This document shows positions 1 through 5,287 of a stretch of 5,682 bases of DNA, piece after piece; the stretch's first letter is position 1, and the number at the start of each line of letters is the position of its first letter. The notes under the pieces are model-generated. The model was not told the origin of the DNA. It did not search any database and was given only the letters and a program-made list of their open reading frames with translations. The stretch is from the NCBI GenBank assembly GCA_027080445.1, contig JALWRY010000245.1:1-5682 (forward strand), given 5' to 3'. The DNA is from Thiohalobacter sp. (lineage in GTDB: Bacteria > Pseudomonadota > Gammaproteobacteria > DSM-19610). A program made the position numbers and the translations under genes.

Positions 1-229
1 GTGTATTGTAGCCCTGTAACGCCAGCACCATGCCGACAAACAACCCGGAAACCGCAATCAGCATCAACGACAGAACACCCACCGAGAACACCTGCGCCAC
101 CAGCAGGCGCGGGCGCACCAGCACTGCCGGCACGCCAACCAGTGTCTTCCACAGGAACAGGTGACCCCGCCCGAGTTTTTCGAAAAACGTCAGACCTGAC
201 GCACCCAGTTGCCGGATCCATCCCAGCAT
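1..229 (-). CDS. mlaE: MlaE, phospholipid ABC transporter permease (N-terminal part, cut by window edge)
   Basis: Inner-membrane permease subunit of the MlaFEDB complex, which moves phospholipids between the inner membrane and the periplasmic carrier MlaC and so maintains outer-membrane asymmetry. Only the first 76 codons are present; the family is about 260 residues, so the rest lies beyond base 1. The start is the ATG read from 229, two bases after the mlaF stop, with a strong GAGGAGG ribosome site inside the last mlaF codons about 10 nt upstream. Visible family features are an amphipathic N-terminus (about residues 1-40, including KTLVGVP), then a hydrophobic stretch from about residue 42 containing SVGVLSL and VSGLFVGMVLALQGY, which closely resembles E. 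coli MlaE at the same place. The tight spacing to mlaF implies translational coupling. mlaD, mlaC and mlaB would be expected next to the left, which is inference. Confidence 0.93.
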   Translation of the reverse strand, partial: MLGWIRQLGASGLTFFEKLGRGHLFLWKTLVGVPAVLVRPRLLVAQVFSVGVLSLMLIAVSGLFVGMVLALQGYNT

Positions 230-231
230 AA

Positions 232-1065
232 TCAGTCGGCCTCCTCACCCTGCAACAGGTCTGCGCGATAATCCTGGGCCGGGTAATGAAACGGTACCGG
301 CCCGTCCGGCAAACCCTGCATGAACTGCCGGACCCACTCGGAGTCGGAACGCTCAAGCGCCCCGGGCGTACCCTGCCCGACCACCTTGCCACGCGAGATC
401 ACATAGATATAGTCAGAAATCGCCGCCGTCTCCTGCACATCGTGAGACACGATGATACTGGTCAGGCCCAGCGCATCGTTCAGCTGGCGAATCAACTGCA
501 CCAGCGCGCCCATGGAAATGGGGTCCTGGCCGGTGAACGGTTCGTCGTACATGATCATCATCGGGTCCAGGGCAATGGCGCGCGCCAGCGCCACGCGCCG
601 CGCCATACCGCCGGACAGTTCGCTGGGCATCAGGCGGCGCGCGCCGCGCAGGCCCACCGCCTGTAACTTTATCAGCACCAGGTCGCGGATCATCGATTCA
701 GGCAGATCCGTATGCTCGCGTAACGGGAAGGCGACATTGTCGTAGACATTGATGTCGGTCAGCAACGCGCCGGACTGGAACAGCATGCCCATGCGCTTGC
801 GCAGTTCATACAACTCGGTACGCCGCAGGGACTGCACTTCCAGGCCATCGACCTGTACGCTGCCCTGGTCCGGGTACAGCTGACCGCCGATCAGGCGCAG
901 CAAGGTGGTCTTGCCGGTACCGCTGGGCCCCATGATCGCGGTGATCTTGCCACGCGGAATATCCAGGTCCATCCCGTCAAAAATCAGGTGATCCCCGCGC
1001 GAAAACCGCAGGTCACGAACGCGTACCAGTATGTCGGATTGTGCCGGGTTGGCTGCTTCCACCAT
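232..1065 (-). CDS. mlaF: MlaF, ATPase of the Mla phospholipid transport system
   Basis: Cytoplasmic ABC ATPase that powers the MlaFEDB phospholipid transporter. The 277-residue protein (E. coli about 269) has Walker A GPSGTGKT at 46-53, Q-loop Gln97 in MLFQSG, signature LSGGMA at 150-155, Walker B ending in Asp174-Glu175, a GQD D-loop at 179-181 and switch His208 in SHD. All catalytic residues are intact. The C-terminal stretch from about 251 (GLPDGPVPFHYPAQDY) is the MlaF-specific extension that, in the E. coli structure, reaches over the partner subunit; this separates it from generic ABC ATPases. The ATG at 1065 gives an N-terminus a few residues longer than in E. coli and has no clear ribosome site. 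It lies about 32 nt after the expected transcription start of a TATAAT-containing promoter. It is the first gene of the mla operon and is followed two bases later by mlaE. Confidence 0.97.
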   Translation of the reverse strand: MVEAANPAQSDILVRVRDLRFSRGDHLIFDGMDLDIPRGKITAIMGPSGTGKTTLLRLIGGQLYPDQGSVQVDGLEVQSLRRTELYELRKRMGMLFQSGALLTDINVYDNVAFPLREHTDLPESMIRDLVLIKLQAVGLRGARRLMPSELSGGMARRVALARAIALDPMMIMYDEPFTGQDPISMGALVQLIRQLNDALGLTSIIVSHDVQETAAISDYIYVISRGKVVGQGTPGALERSDSEWVRQFMQGLPDGPVPFHYPAQDYRADLLQGEEAD

Positions 1066-1103
1066 GATGACGTTGTTGTTTCTGTCCCTGTGAGTTGGCC
1101 GGC

Positions 1104-1109
1104 ATTATA
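1104..1109 (-). promoter_or_regulatory. Candidate -10 box of the mlaF promoter
   Basis: On the minus strand this reads TATAAT, a perfect sigma-70 -10 hexamer, 38 bases before the mlaF ATG; transcription would start near 1097. No good -35 hexamer is found at 16-18 nt: the 17-nt position (1127-1132) reads GGGGAT. There is no extended TG either. The promoter may be weak or may depend on an activator. It would drive mlaF and mlaE leftwards. Confidence 0.5.
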
Positions 1110-1165
1110 CGGAAACCGGGACAATAATCCCCGTCTAAAACCCGGGTGTCAGGAAACGCGTCCCT

Positions 1166-1348
1166 TCAGGTCGATTCCGTTTTCTCCAGCCCGCAACGCT
1201 CGCAGCGGTAACAGGTCACCAGCTTGCCCTGCTTGAGATCGAAGGGCTTGTCGACGACCCCCCACTTGTGGAATCCACGCCGGCACAGGGTATTGCCCTG
1301 GTGTTTTTTTGCGCGCTTCGGCCGCCGGAAATCAACAATCTCACCCAT
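1166..1348 (-). CDS. Small cysteine-rich, zinc-ribbon-like protein of unknown function
   Basis: A 60-residue basic protein that I cannot assign to a named family. The visible pattern is a Lys/Arg-rich N-terminus (RRPKRAKKHQ, 8-17), then C22-x4-H27 followed by KW, then a DLKQGKLVTCYRCERCG segment with Cys46, Cys49 and Cys52. The CxxC spacing plus upstream Cys/His suggests one bound zinc, as in small zinc-ribbon proteins; this is inference. The HKW and KQGKLVT...RC.RCG patterns recall small uncharacterised gammaproteobacterial proteins, but I cannot confirm that without a search. The ATG at 1348 has a weak AGG just upstream and sits about 44 nt after a possible transcription start from a TATAGT -10 box. 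The frame lies in its own slot between mlaF and yrbG, is convincing in composition, and has no better competing ORF opposite. The opposite-strand frame there is only the upstream extension of yrbG. The gene is not part of the E. coli locus. Confidence 0.72.
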   Translation of the reverse strand: MGEIVDFRRPKRAKKHQGNTLCRRGFHKWGVVDKPFDLKQGKLVTCYRCERCGLEKTEST

Positions 1349-1374
1349 GTCCTGTACCCTGCCTGCCCGCGGAT

Positions 1375-1403
1375 TTGTCCCCGCCGGTTCGAGTCCCTAC
1401 TAT
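1375..1403 (+). promoter_or_regulatory. Candidate sigma-70 promoter for yrbG and the LPS operon
   Basis: TTGTCC (1375-1380; four of six matches to TTGACA) and TACTAT (1398-1403; four of six to TATAAT) are separated by exactly 17 bases. Initiation about 7 bases later falls near 1410, only some 3 bases before the yrbG ATG at 1413, so the message would be leaderless or nearly so. This fits the lack of any ribosome binding site before yrbG. The prediction is based on motifs only. Confidence 0.35.
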
Positions 1404-1404
1404 A
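1399..1404 (-). promoter_or_regulatory. Candidate -10 box for the small zinc-ribbon-like gene
   Basis: The minus strand reads TATAGT (five of six matches to TATAAT). It overlaps the plus-strand -10 candidate of yrbG almost completely. Transcription would start near 1392, giving a leader of about 44 nt before the ATG at 1348. No clear -35 hexamer is present at 16-18 nt, where the sequence lies inside the yrbG start region. Confidence 0.3.
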
Positions 1405-1412
1405 CGCCACCT

Positions 1413-2381
1413 ATGTGGATGCAGCTCGTGGCCCTGCTGGCCGGATTTACGCTCCTTGTGTGGGGGGCGGAACGTTTTGTGATGGGCGCGGCCAGTACCG
1501 CGAGGTTGCTTGGCGTGTCACCGTTACTGATCGGTCTGACCATCGTCGGCTTCGGCACTTCGGCGCCGGAGATGCTGGTTTCGCTCATGGCCTCGCTGAA
1601 CAACAACCCCGGGCTTGCCGTAGGCAACGCGATCGGCTCGAATATCACCAATGTGGCGCTGATTCTCGGCATCACGGCAATACTCGTTCCCCTGTCAGTC
1701 CATTCCGGCACCGTACACCGCGAACTGCCTATCCTGCTGGGCACCACAGTCATTGCCTGGTTGCTGCTGCAGGATGGCCGACTGGATTTCATCGATGGCC
1801 TGGTGCTGCTGGGCGGTCTGGCCGTGATGCTGAGCTGGGTCATCTGGCTGGGCCTGAACTCGCGTGAAAAAGACCCCATGCGGGAAGAATACGAGGCTGA
1901 AATCCCCACGGATATGTCACTGGGTTACTCCCTGTTCTGGCTGCTGTTCGGCATCGTGGTGCTGGTCGGCAGCTCGCGCTTGCTGGTGTGGGGTGCAGTC
2001 GGCATCGCCGAGGCCTACGGCGTGAGCGACCTGGTGATCGGCCTGACCATTGTCGCCCTCGGCACCAGCCTGCCGGAACTGGCCGCCTCGGTGGCCAGCG
2101 CGCTGAAAAACGAGCCGGACATCGCCATCGGCAACGTCATCGGTTCCAATATGTTCAACCTGCTGGCCGTCCTGGGCATTCCGGGCATTATCCACCCCGC
2201 TGCGGTAGATGCCGCCGTGCTGTCCCGGGACATGCCGGTGATGGTCGGCCTGACGGTCGCGCTACTGGCCATGGCCTGGGGTTTCCGCGGCGAAGGACGC
2301 ATCAACCGCTTCGAAGGCGCCCTGCTGCTGGCCTGCTATATCGGTTACCAGACCCTGTTATACTTCACCGCCGTTCGTTGA
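1413..2381 (+). CDS. yrbG: YrbG-type calcium/sodium antiporter family protein
   Basis: Inner-membrane protein of the Ca2+/cation antiporter superfamily (K+-independent Na+/Ca2+ exchanger type), 322 residues compared with 325 for E. coli YrbG. The two inverted repeats that form the ion site are both present: GFGTSAPE (46-53) with GNAIGSNITN (71-80), and ALGTSLPE (215-222) with GNVIGSNMFN (240-249). Glu53 and Glu222 are the expected ion-coordinating acids. Most of the remainder is hydrophobic helix, with a charged cytoplasmic loop at about 150-167 between the halves. The ATG at 1413 is chosen because family homology starts there; the frame stays open to 1224 but that extension is non-homologous and overlaps the divergent gene. 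A second ATG two codons on is also possible. The cellular role of YrbG is unsettled even in E. coli. It is the first gene of the operon, 34 nt before kdsD. Confidence 0.93.
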   Translation: MWMQLVALLAGFTLLVWGAERFVMGAASTARLLGVSPLLIGLTIVGFGTSAPEMLVSLMASLNNNPGLAVGNAIGSNITNVALILGITAILVPLSVHSGTVHRELPILLGTTVIAWLLLQDGRLDFIDGLVLLGGLAVMLSWVIWLGLNSREKDPMREEYEAEIPTDMSLGYSLFWLLFGIVVLVGSSRLLVWGAVGIAEAYGVSDLVIGLTIVALGTSLPELAASVASALKNEPDIAIGNVIGSNMFNLLAVLGIPGIIHPAAVDAAVLSRDMPVMVGLTVALLAMAWGFRGEGRINRFEGALLLACYIGYQTLLYFTAVR

Positions 2382-2415
2382 CCGACGGCCACGCGACACG
2401 CAAACTGAAAACACC

Positions 2416-3387
2416 ATGACTGATGCAACACTGAAAAAACTGGGCCTGGCGGTACTGGACACCGAAGCGGCCGCCATCGAGGCATTAAAACCCCGTATCG
2501 ACGATGATTTCGTACGCGCCTGCCACTACATGCTCGACTGCGAGGGTCGCGTGGTGGTCATCGGCATGGGCAAATCCGGCCACATCGGCAGCAAGATCGC
2601 CGCCACCCTGGCCAGTACCGGCACGCCGGCCTTCTTCGTACATCCCGGTGAAGCCAGTCACGGCGACCTGGGCATGATCACCGCCAAAGACGTGGTTATC
2701 GCCCTCTCCAATTCCGGCACCACGGAAGAAATCCTCACCATCCTGCCAATTATCAAACGCCTCAACGTGCCACTGATTGCCCTAACGCGCAACCCGCAGG
2801 CACAACTGGCACAGGCGGCCAACGTCAATCTCGACGTGCGCGTGGAAAAGGAAGCCTGCCCGCTGGACCTTGCCCCCACCGCAAGCACCACGGCGGCCCT
2901 GGCCATGGGCGACGCGCTGGCCATCTCGCTGCTGGAAGTGCGCGGCTTCACGGCCGATGATTTTGCCCGCTCGCACCCTGGCGGAAAACTCGGGCGGCGC
3001 CTGCTGCTGTTGATTGACGACCTGATCCATACCGGTGAACGCGTGCCCCGCGTCCCGAGCGGCACACTGATCTGCGATGCACTGCTGGAAATGACCCAGA
3101 AAGGCCTCGGCGCCACTGCCGTGGTCAATAACGAGAACCGCGTCGAGGGGATCTTTACCGATGGCGACCTGCGTCGCGCGCTGGATAACAATGTCGACCT
3201 GCACAAAACCTCGATCGACGATGTGATGACCCACGACTGCACCCTGATCTCCCCCGGCCTGCTGGCCGCTGAAGCCCTGAAGATCATGGAAGACGGTAAA
3301 TTCAACGCCCTGCTGGTCATCGATGACGACAAACGCCTGATCGGCGCATTGAACATGCACGACCTGCTCCGGGCCGGCGTCGTATAG
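2416..3387 (+). CDS. kdsD: KdsD, D-arabinose 5-phosphate isomerase
   Basis: Cytoplasmic enzyme that converts ribulose 5-phosphate to arabinose 5-phosphate, the first committed step to Kdo, the inner-core sugar of LPS. It is 323 residues (E. coli 328). An N-terminal SIS domain (about 40-175) is followed by two CBS domains (about 203-262 and 268-323). The residues matching the E. coli catalytic set Lys59, Glu111, Glu152 and His193 are Lys53 (GMGKSG), Glu105 (GTTEE), Glu146 (KEACPL) and His187 (SHPGG). The C-terminus MHDLLRAGVV is identical to E. coli. The ATG at 2416 matches the usual family start; the gap after yrbG (34 nt) shows no terminator and no strong ribosome site. The CBS-containing architecture and position identify it as KdsD rather than a GutQ paralogue. 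kdsC follows after 7 nt. Confidence 0.97.
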   Translation: MTDATLKKLGLAVLDTEAAAIEALKPRIDDDFVRACHYMLDCEGRVVVIGMGKSGHIGSKIAATLASTGTPAFFVHPGEASHGDLGMITAKDVVIALSNSGTTEEILTILPIIKRLNVPLIALTRNPQAQLAQAANVNLDVRVEKEACPLDLAPTASTTAALAMGDALAISLLEVRGFTADDFARSHPGGKLGRRLLLLIDDLIHTGERVPRVPSGTLICDALLEMTQKGLGATAVVNNENRVEGIFTDGDLRRALDNNVDLHKTSIDDVMTHDCTLISPGLLAAEALKIMEDGKFNALLVIDDDKRLIGALNMHDLLRAGVV

Positions 3388-3394
3388 GCAAGGT

Positions 3395-3925
3395 ATGAAA
3401 GATATCCTGGAAAAAGCCGCCGCGATCAAACTGCTCATCTTCGATGTCGACGGCGTATTGACCGATGGCAGCCTGTTTATCGGCGATGACGGCCAGGAAT
3501 ACAAGGCGTTCAACTCCCAGGATGGACATGGCATCAAGATGCTGCAGAAATACGGTGTACGCTGCGCCATTATCACCGGCCGCACCTCGAAGGTGGTCGA
3601 ACATCGCATACGTAACCTGGGCATAGACCCGGAACTGGTCTGGCAGGGCCAGCACGACAAACTGCACGGCTTTGCGGAACTACTCGAACAGACCGGCTTG
3701 CAGACAGACGAAATCGCCTACCTCGGTGACGACGTGGTCGACCTGCCGGTGATGCAGAAAGTCGGCCTGGCCATCGCCGTCCAGGACGCACACGCCTTTG
3801 TCCTGGAACACAGCCACTGGCAGACGCCGCGCGGCGGCGGGCGCGGGGCGGCGCGCGACGCCTGCGAAATGCTCCTGGAAGCACGCGGTGTGTTGCAACA
3901 GGAGCTGGAAACCTACCTTGGTTAG
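3395..3925 (+). CDS. kdsC: KdsC, 3-deoxy-D-manno-octulosonate 8-phosphate phosphatase
   Basis: Cytoplasmic HAD-family phosphatase that removes phosphate from Kdo 8-phosphate to give free Kdo for LPS inner-core assembly. It is 176 residues, slightly shorter than E. coli (188) at the N-terminus. HAD motif I is DVDGVLTDG with nucleophile Asp17 and acid/base Asp19; motif II is TGR (61-63); motif III Lys is Lys89; motif IV is GDDVVDLPV with Asp112, Asp113 and Asp116. The Gly/Arg-rich C-terminal signature RGGGRGAARD (146-155), which reaches the neighbouring active site in the KdsC tetramer, is complete, so the gene is not truncated at its 3' end. It has no cap domain, as expected for this small C0-type subfamily. 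AAGG lies just before the start. The next gene, lptA, begins 16 nt after the stop, where lptC would normally be. Confidence 0.97.
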   Translation: MKDILEKAAAIKLLIFDVDGVLTDGSLFIGDDGQEYKAFNSQDGHGIKMLQKYGVRCAIITGRTSKVVEHRIRNLGIDPELVWQGQHDKLHGFAELLEQTGLQTDEIAYLGDDVVDLPVMQKVGLAIAVQDAHAFVLEHSHWQTPRGGGRGAARDACEMLLEARGVLQQELETYLG

Positions 3926-3941
3926 CAGGTACCGTATACGC

Positions 3942-4478
3942 ATGACCCGTTTCGCACCGCTCGCGCTGTTTGTCCTGCTGGCCGCCCCGTCCTGGTGCCT
4001 GGCCCTGTCCACAGACCGCGACAAGCCGATGATGATTGAAGCCGACCGGGTGGCGCTGGACGACTCCACCGGCATCAGCGTGTACACAGGCCATGTCAAG
4101 GTCACCCAGGGCACCCTGATGCTGACCGGCGACCGCATGACCGTGTACAACAAGGGCGACGATATCCAGAAGGTTCTCATGGAGGGAAACCCGGCCACCT
4201 ACCAGCAGCGGCCGGATGGCAAGGAACACGATGTCCACGCCAAATCGAAGCGCATGGAGTATTACACCCACCCGGAGCGCATCATTCTGCTGCAACAGGC
4301 CGAAGTCGACCAGGCGGGCGATGTATTGCGCAGCGAACGTATCGTCTACGACGTGGTGAAAGACAAGGTCGACGCCGGCACAGACGAACCGAACCACCGC
4401 GTCATCATTACCCTTCAGCCCAAACCGAAAAAAGACAGTAAAGACAGCAAGGACAGCGAGGCCGCACCTGCGCCATGA
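3942..4478 (+). CDS. lptA: LptA, periplasmic LPS transport protein
   Basis: Periplasmic bridge protein of the Lpt machine; it carries LPS from the inner-membrane LptBFG(C) complex to LptD-LptE in the outer membrane. It is 178 residues (E. coli 185). A signal peptide covers about 1-21 (hydrophobic ALFVLLAAP, likely cleavage after CLA). The beta-jellyroll OstA-type domain runs from about 27 to 158, with family-like segments IEADRVALDD, YTGHVKVTQGTL and ERIVYDVVKDKVDA. A charged tail carries three KDS units and ends EAAPAP. Cys19 is not in a lipobox, so it is not a lipoprotein. The start at 3942 gives a clean signal peptide; the frame is open to 3798, but that part only shadows kdsC. LptC is excluded as an identity because there is no single membrane anchor and the segments match LptA. 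It overlaps lptB by ATGA. Confidence 0.94.
   Translation: MTRFAPLALFVLLAAPSWCLALSTDRDKPMMIEADRVALDDSTGISVYTGHVKVTQGTLMLTGDRMTVYNKGDDIQKVLMEGNPATYQQRPDGKEHDVHAKSKRMEYYTHPERIILLQQAEVDQAGDVLRSERIVYDVVKDKVDAGTDEPNHRVIITLQPKPKKDSKDSKDSEAAPAP
4431..4457 (+). repeat. Three tandem 9-bp units in the lptA 3' end
   Basis: Three consecutive near-identical 9-base units (AAAGACAGT, AAAGACAGC, AAGGACAGC) encode Lys-Asp-Ser three times in the tail of LptA, after the jellyroll. The units stay in frame, so a change in copy number would lengthen or shorten a probably flexible tail without disrupting the gene. Confidence 0.8.
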
Positions 4479-5200
4479 GCCGGCTGGAAGCCCGAGAACT
4501 CAGCAAGCGCTATTCAGGCCGCAAGGTGATCGAATCGGTATCGCTGCATGTCGACAGCGGTGAAGTGGTGGGACTGCTTGGCCCCAACGGAGCAGGTAAA
4601 ACCACCTGTTTCTATATGATTGTCGGGCTGGTGCCCTGTGACGGCGGCAGCGTATGGCTGGATGACCAGGACCTGACCTCGCTCCCCATGCACGTGCGCG
4701 CCCGCAAGGGCGTCGGTTACCTCCCCCAGGAAGCCTCGGTGTTTCGTAAACTCAGCGTGGCTGACAACCTGCTCGCCGTGCTTGAAATGCGAAAAAATTT
4801 AAGTCGCCGGGAACGTGCCGATAAAATGGAAAACCTCCTGCAGGAACTGCACATAGAGCATCTGCGGGACCAGAAGGGCCTGAGCCTGTCCGGTGGCGAA
4901 CGCCGGCGCGTGGAAATTGCGCGCGCCCTGGCCATGGAACCACGCTTCATCCTGCTGGACGAACCCTTTGCCGGTGTCGACCCGATTTCGGTCATCGATA
5001 TCCAGCGTATTGTTGAACACCTGACCGAGCGAAACATTGGCATCCTTATTACCGACCACAACGTGCGTGAAACACTGGGTATCTGCACCCGCGCCTATAT
5101 TATCGGCAACGGCCACACGCTGGCCGAAGGCTCGCCGGACGACATCCTGCAGAACCAGAAAGTCCGCGATGTTTACCTCGGCGACCATTTCCGCATGTAA
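4475..5200 (+). CDS. lptB: LptB, ATPase of the LPS export ABC transporter
   Basis: Cytoplasmic ATPase that drives LPS extraction from the inner membrane together with LptF and LptG. It is 241 residues, the same length as E. coli LptB. Walker A is GPNGAGKT (36-43), Q-loop Gln85 in LPQEAS, signature LSGGE (138-142), Walker B ILLDEP with Asp162-Glu163, and switch His195 in TDHN; Glu163 and His195 carry the same numbers as in E. coli. The family-specific GGERRRVEIARAL and AGVDPISVIDI segments separate it from LivF- or MlaF-like ATPases. The start ATG overlaps the lptA stop (ATGA), implying coupled translation. lptF and lptG are not in the window and are usually encoded elsewhere. No terminator follows; the next gene, rpoN, starts 118 nt later. 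Confidence 0.98.
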   Translation: MSRLEARELSKRYSGRKVIESVSLHVDSGEVVGLLGPNGAGKTTCFYMIVGLVPCDGGSVWLDDQDLTSLPMHVRARKGVGYLPQEASVFRKLSVADNLLAVLEMRKNLSRRERADKMENLLQELHIEHLRDQKGLSLSGGERRRVEIARALAMEPRFILLDEPFAGVDPISVIDIQRIVEHLTERNIGILITDHNVRETLGICTRAYIIGNGHTLAEGSPDDILQNQKVRDVYLGDHFRM

Positions 5201-5219
5201 ACCGGAAAATAAATTTACA
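5196..5219. repeat. Inverted repeat TGTAAA-N12-TTTACA at the lptB stop
   Basis: The left arm (5196-5201) contains the lptB stop codon and the right arm (5214-5219) is its exact reverse complement, with a 12-base A-rich centre. The right arm coincides with a -35-like hexamer. It could be a protein-binding dyad. As a hairpin it would be weak and AT-rich, and it has no following T-tract, so it is not a convincing terminator. It may also be chance. Confidence 0.35.
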
Positions 5220-5242
5220 AAACACTACAATGGCACAATAAA
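5214..5242 (+). promoter_or_regulatory. Candidate sigma-70 promoter for rpoN
   Basis: TTTACA (5214-5219; five of six to TTGACA) and AATAAA (5237-5242; four of six to TATAAT) are 17 bases apart, with initiation expected near 5249. A second -10-like hexamer, TAGAAT (5248-5253; five of six), lies just downstream but lacks a -35 at the right distance. Both overlap or adjoin the sigma-54 motif. This is motif evidence only. Confidence 0.35.
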
Positions 5243-5246
5243 TGCA
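5231..5246 (+). promoter_or_regulatory. rpoN: Candidate sigma-54 promoter (-24/-12) upstream of rpoN
   Basis: The sequence TGGCAC-AATAA-ATGCA matches the sigma-54 consensus TGGCACG-N4-TTGCA at 10 of 12 defined positions. The invariant GG (5232-5233) and GC (5244-5245) are exactly 10 bases apart, as the -24/-12 promoter requires. Transcription would start near 5257, giving a leader of about 62 nt before the rpoN ATG. Orientation and position point at rpoN itself. No enhancer-binding protein gene is in the window, and upstream activator sites would have to lie inside lptB. Confidence 0.6.
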
Positions 5247-5266
5247 GTAGAATACCGATCTGTAAC

Positions 5267-5287
5267 CGGCTGTCCGCCTTTCAGCCG
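5267..5287 (+). other. Possible hairpin in the rpoN leader
   Basis: CGGCTG (5267-5272) and CAGCCG (5282-5287) form a perfect 6-bp GC-rich stem with a 9-nt loop. It lies between the predicted start sites and the rpoN ATG, with no T-tract after it, so it would be a leader structure rather than a terminator. Confidence 0.3.

Noticed and set aside
1..231. Plus-strand open frame at the left edge
   Set aside because: It is antisense to the start of mlaE, which is clear by homology and tightly linked to mlaF; the frame is Pro/Thr-rich without any known features.
1385..1411. GGTTCGAGTCC followed by a GCCACC end, resembling the 3' part of a tRNA (T-arm and acceptor)
   Set aside because: The T-stem does not pair beyond two bases, the CCA is out of register, and no anticodon or D arm or matching 5' acceptor strand (CGTATAG) lies upstream, where the small gene starts. 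It is a chance match, or at most a tRNA-end-like scrap.
1224..1412. Upstream extension of the yrbG reading frame by 63 codons
   Set aside because: The added residues are Pro/Arg/Cys-rich, do not match the family and lie antisense to the small zinc-ribbon-like gene. Homology and length fit the ATG at 1413.
3825..3836. Perfect 12-bp palindrome CGCCGCGCGGCG in kdsC and the GC-rich stretch around it
   Set aside because: It encodes part of the conserved Gly/Arg-rich KdsC motif; GC-rich codon choice for Arg, Gly and Ala explains it.
3798..3941. Upstream extension of the lptA reading frame by 48 codons
   Set aside because: It overlaps the conserved 3' end of kdsC out of frame, and it would bury the clean signal peptide that starts at 3942.
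3620..3941. A stress (sigma-E type) promoter for lptA inside kdsC, as in E. coli inside lptC
   Set aside because: GGAACT occurs at about 3631 and 3676, but no matching -10 element is found at the required spacing.
3996..3998. Cys19 near the end of the LptA signal peptide as a lipoprotein cysteine
   Set aside because: The preceding residues (Pro-Ser-Trp) do not form a lipobox, and LptA is a soluble periplasmic protein.
2658..4397. Long open frames on the minus strand opposite kdsD, kdsC and lptA (up to about 290 codons)
   Set aside because: The plus-strand genes are full-length with intact catalytic motifs. The antisense frames have low-complexity compositions typical of the complement of GC-rich coding DNA, and no recognisable domain.
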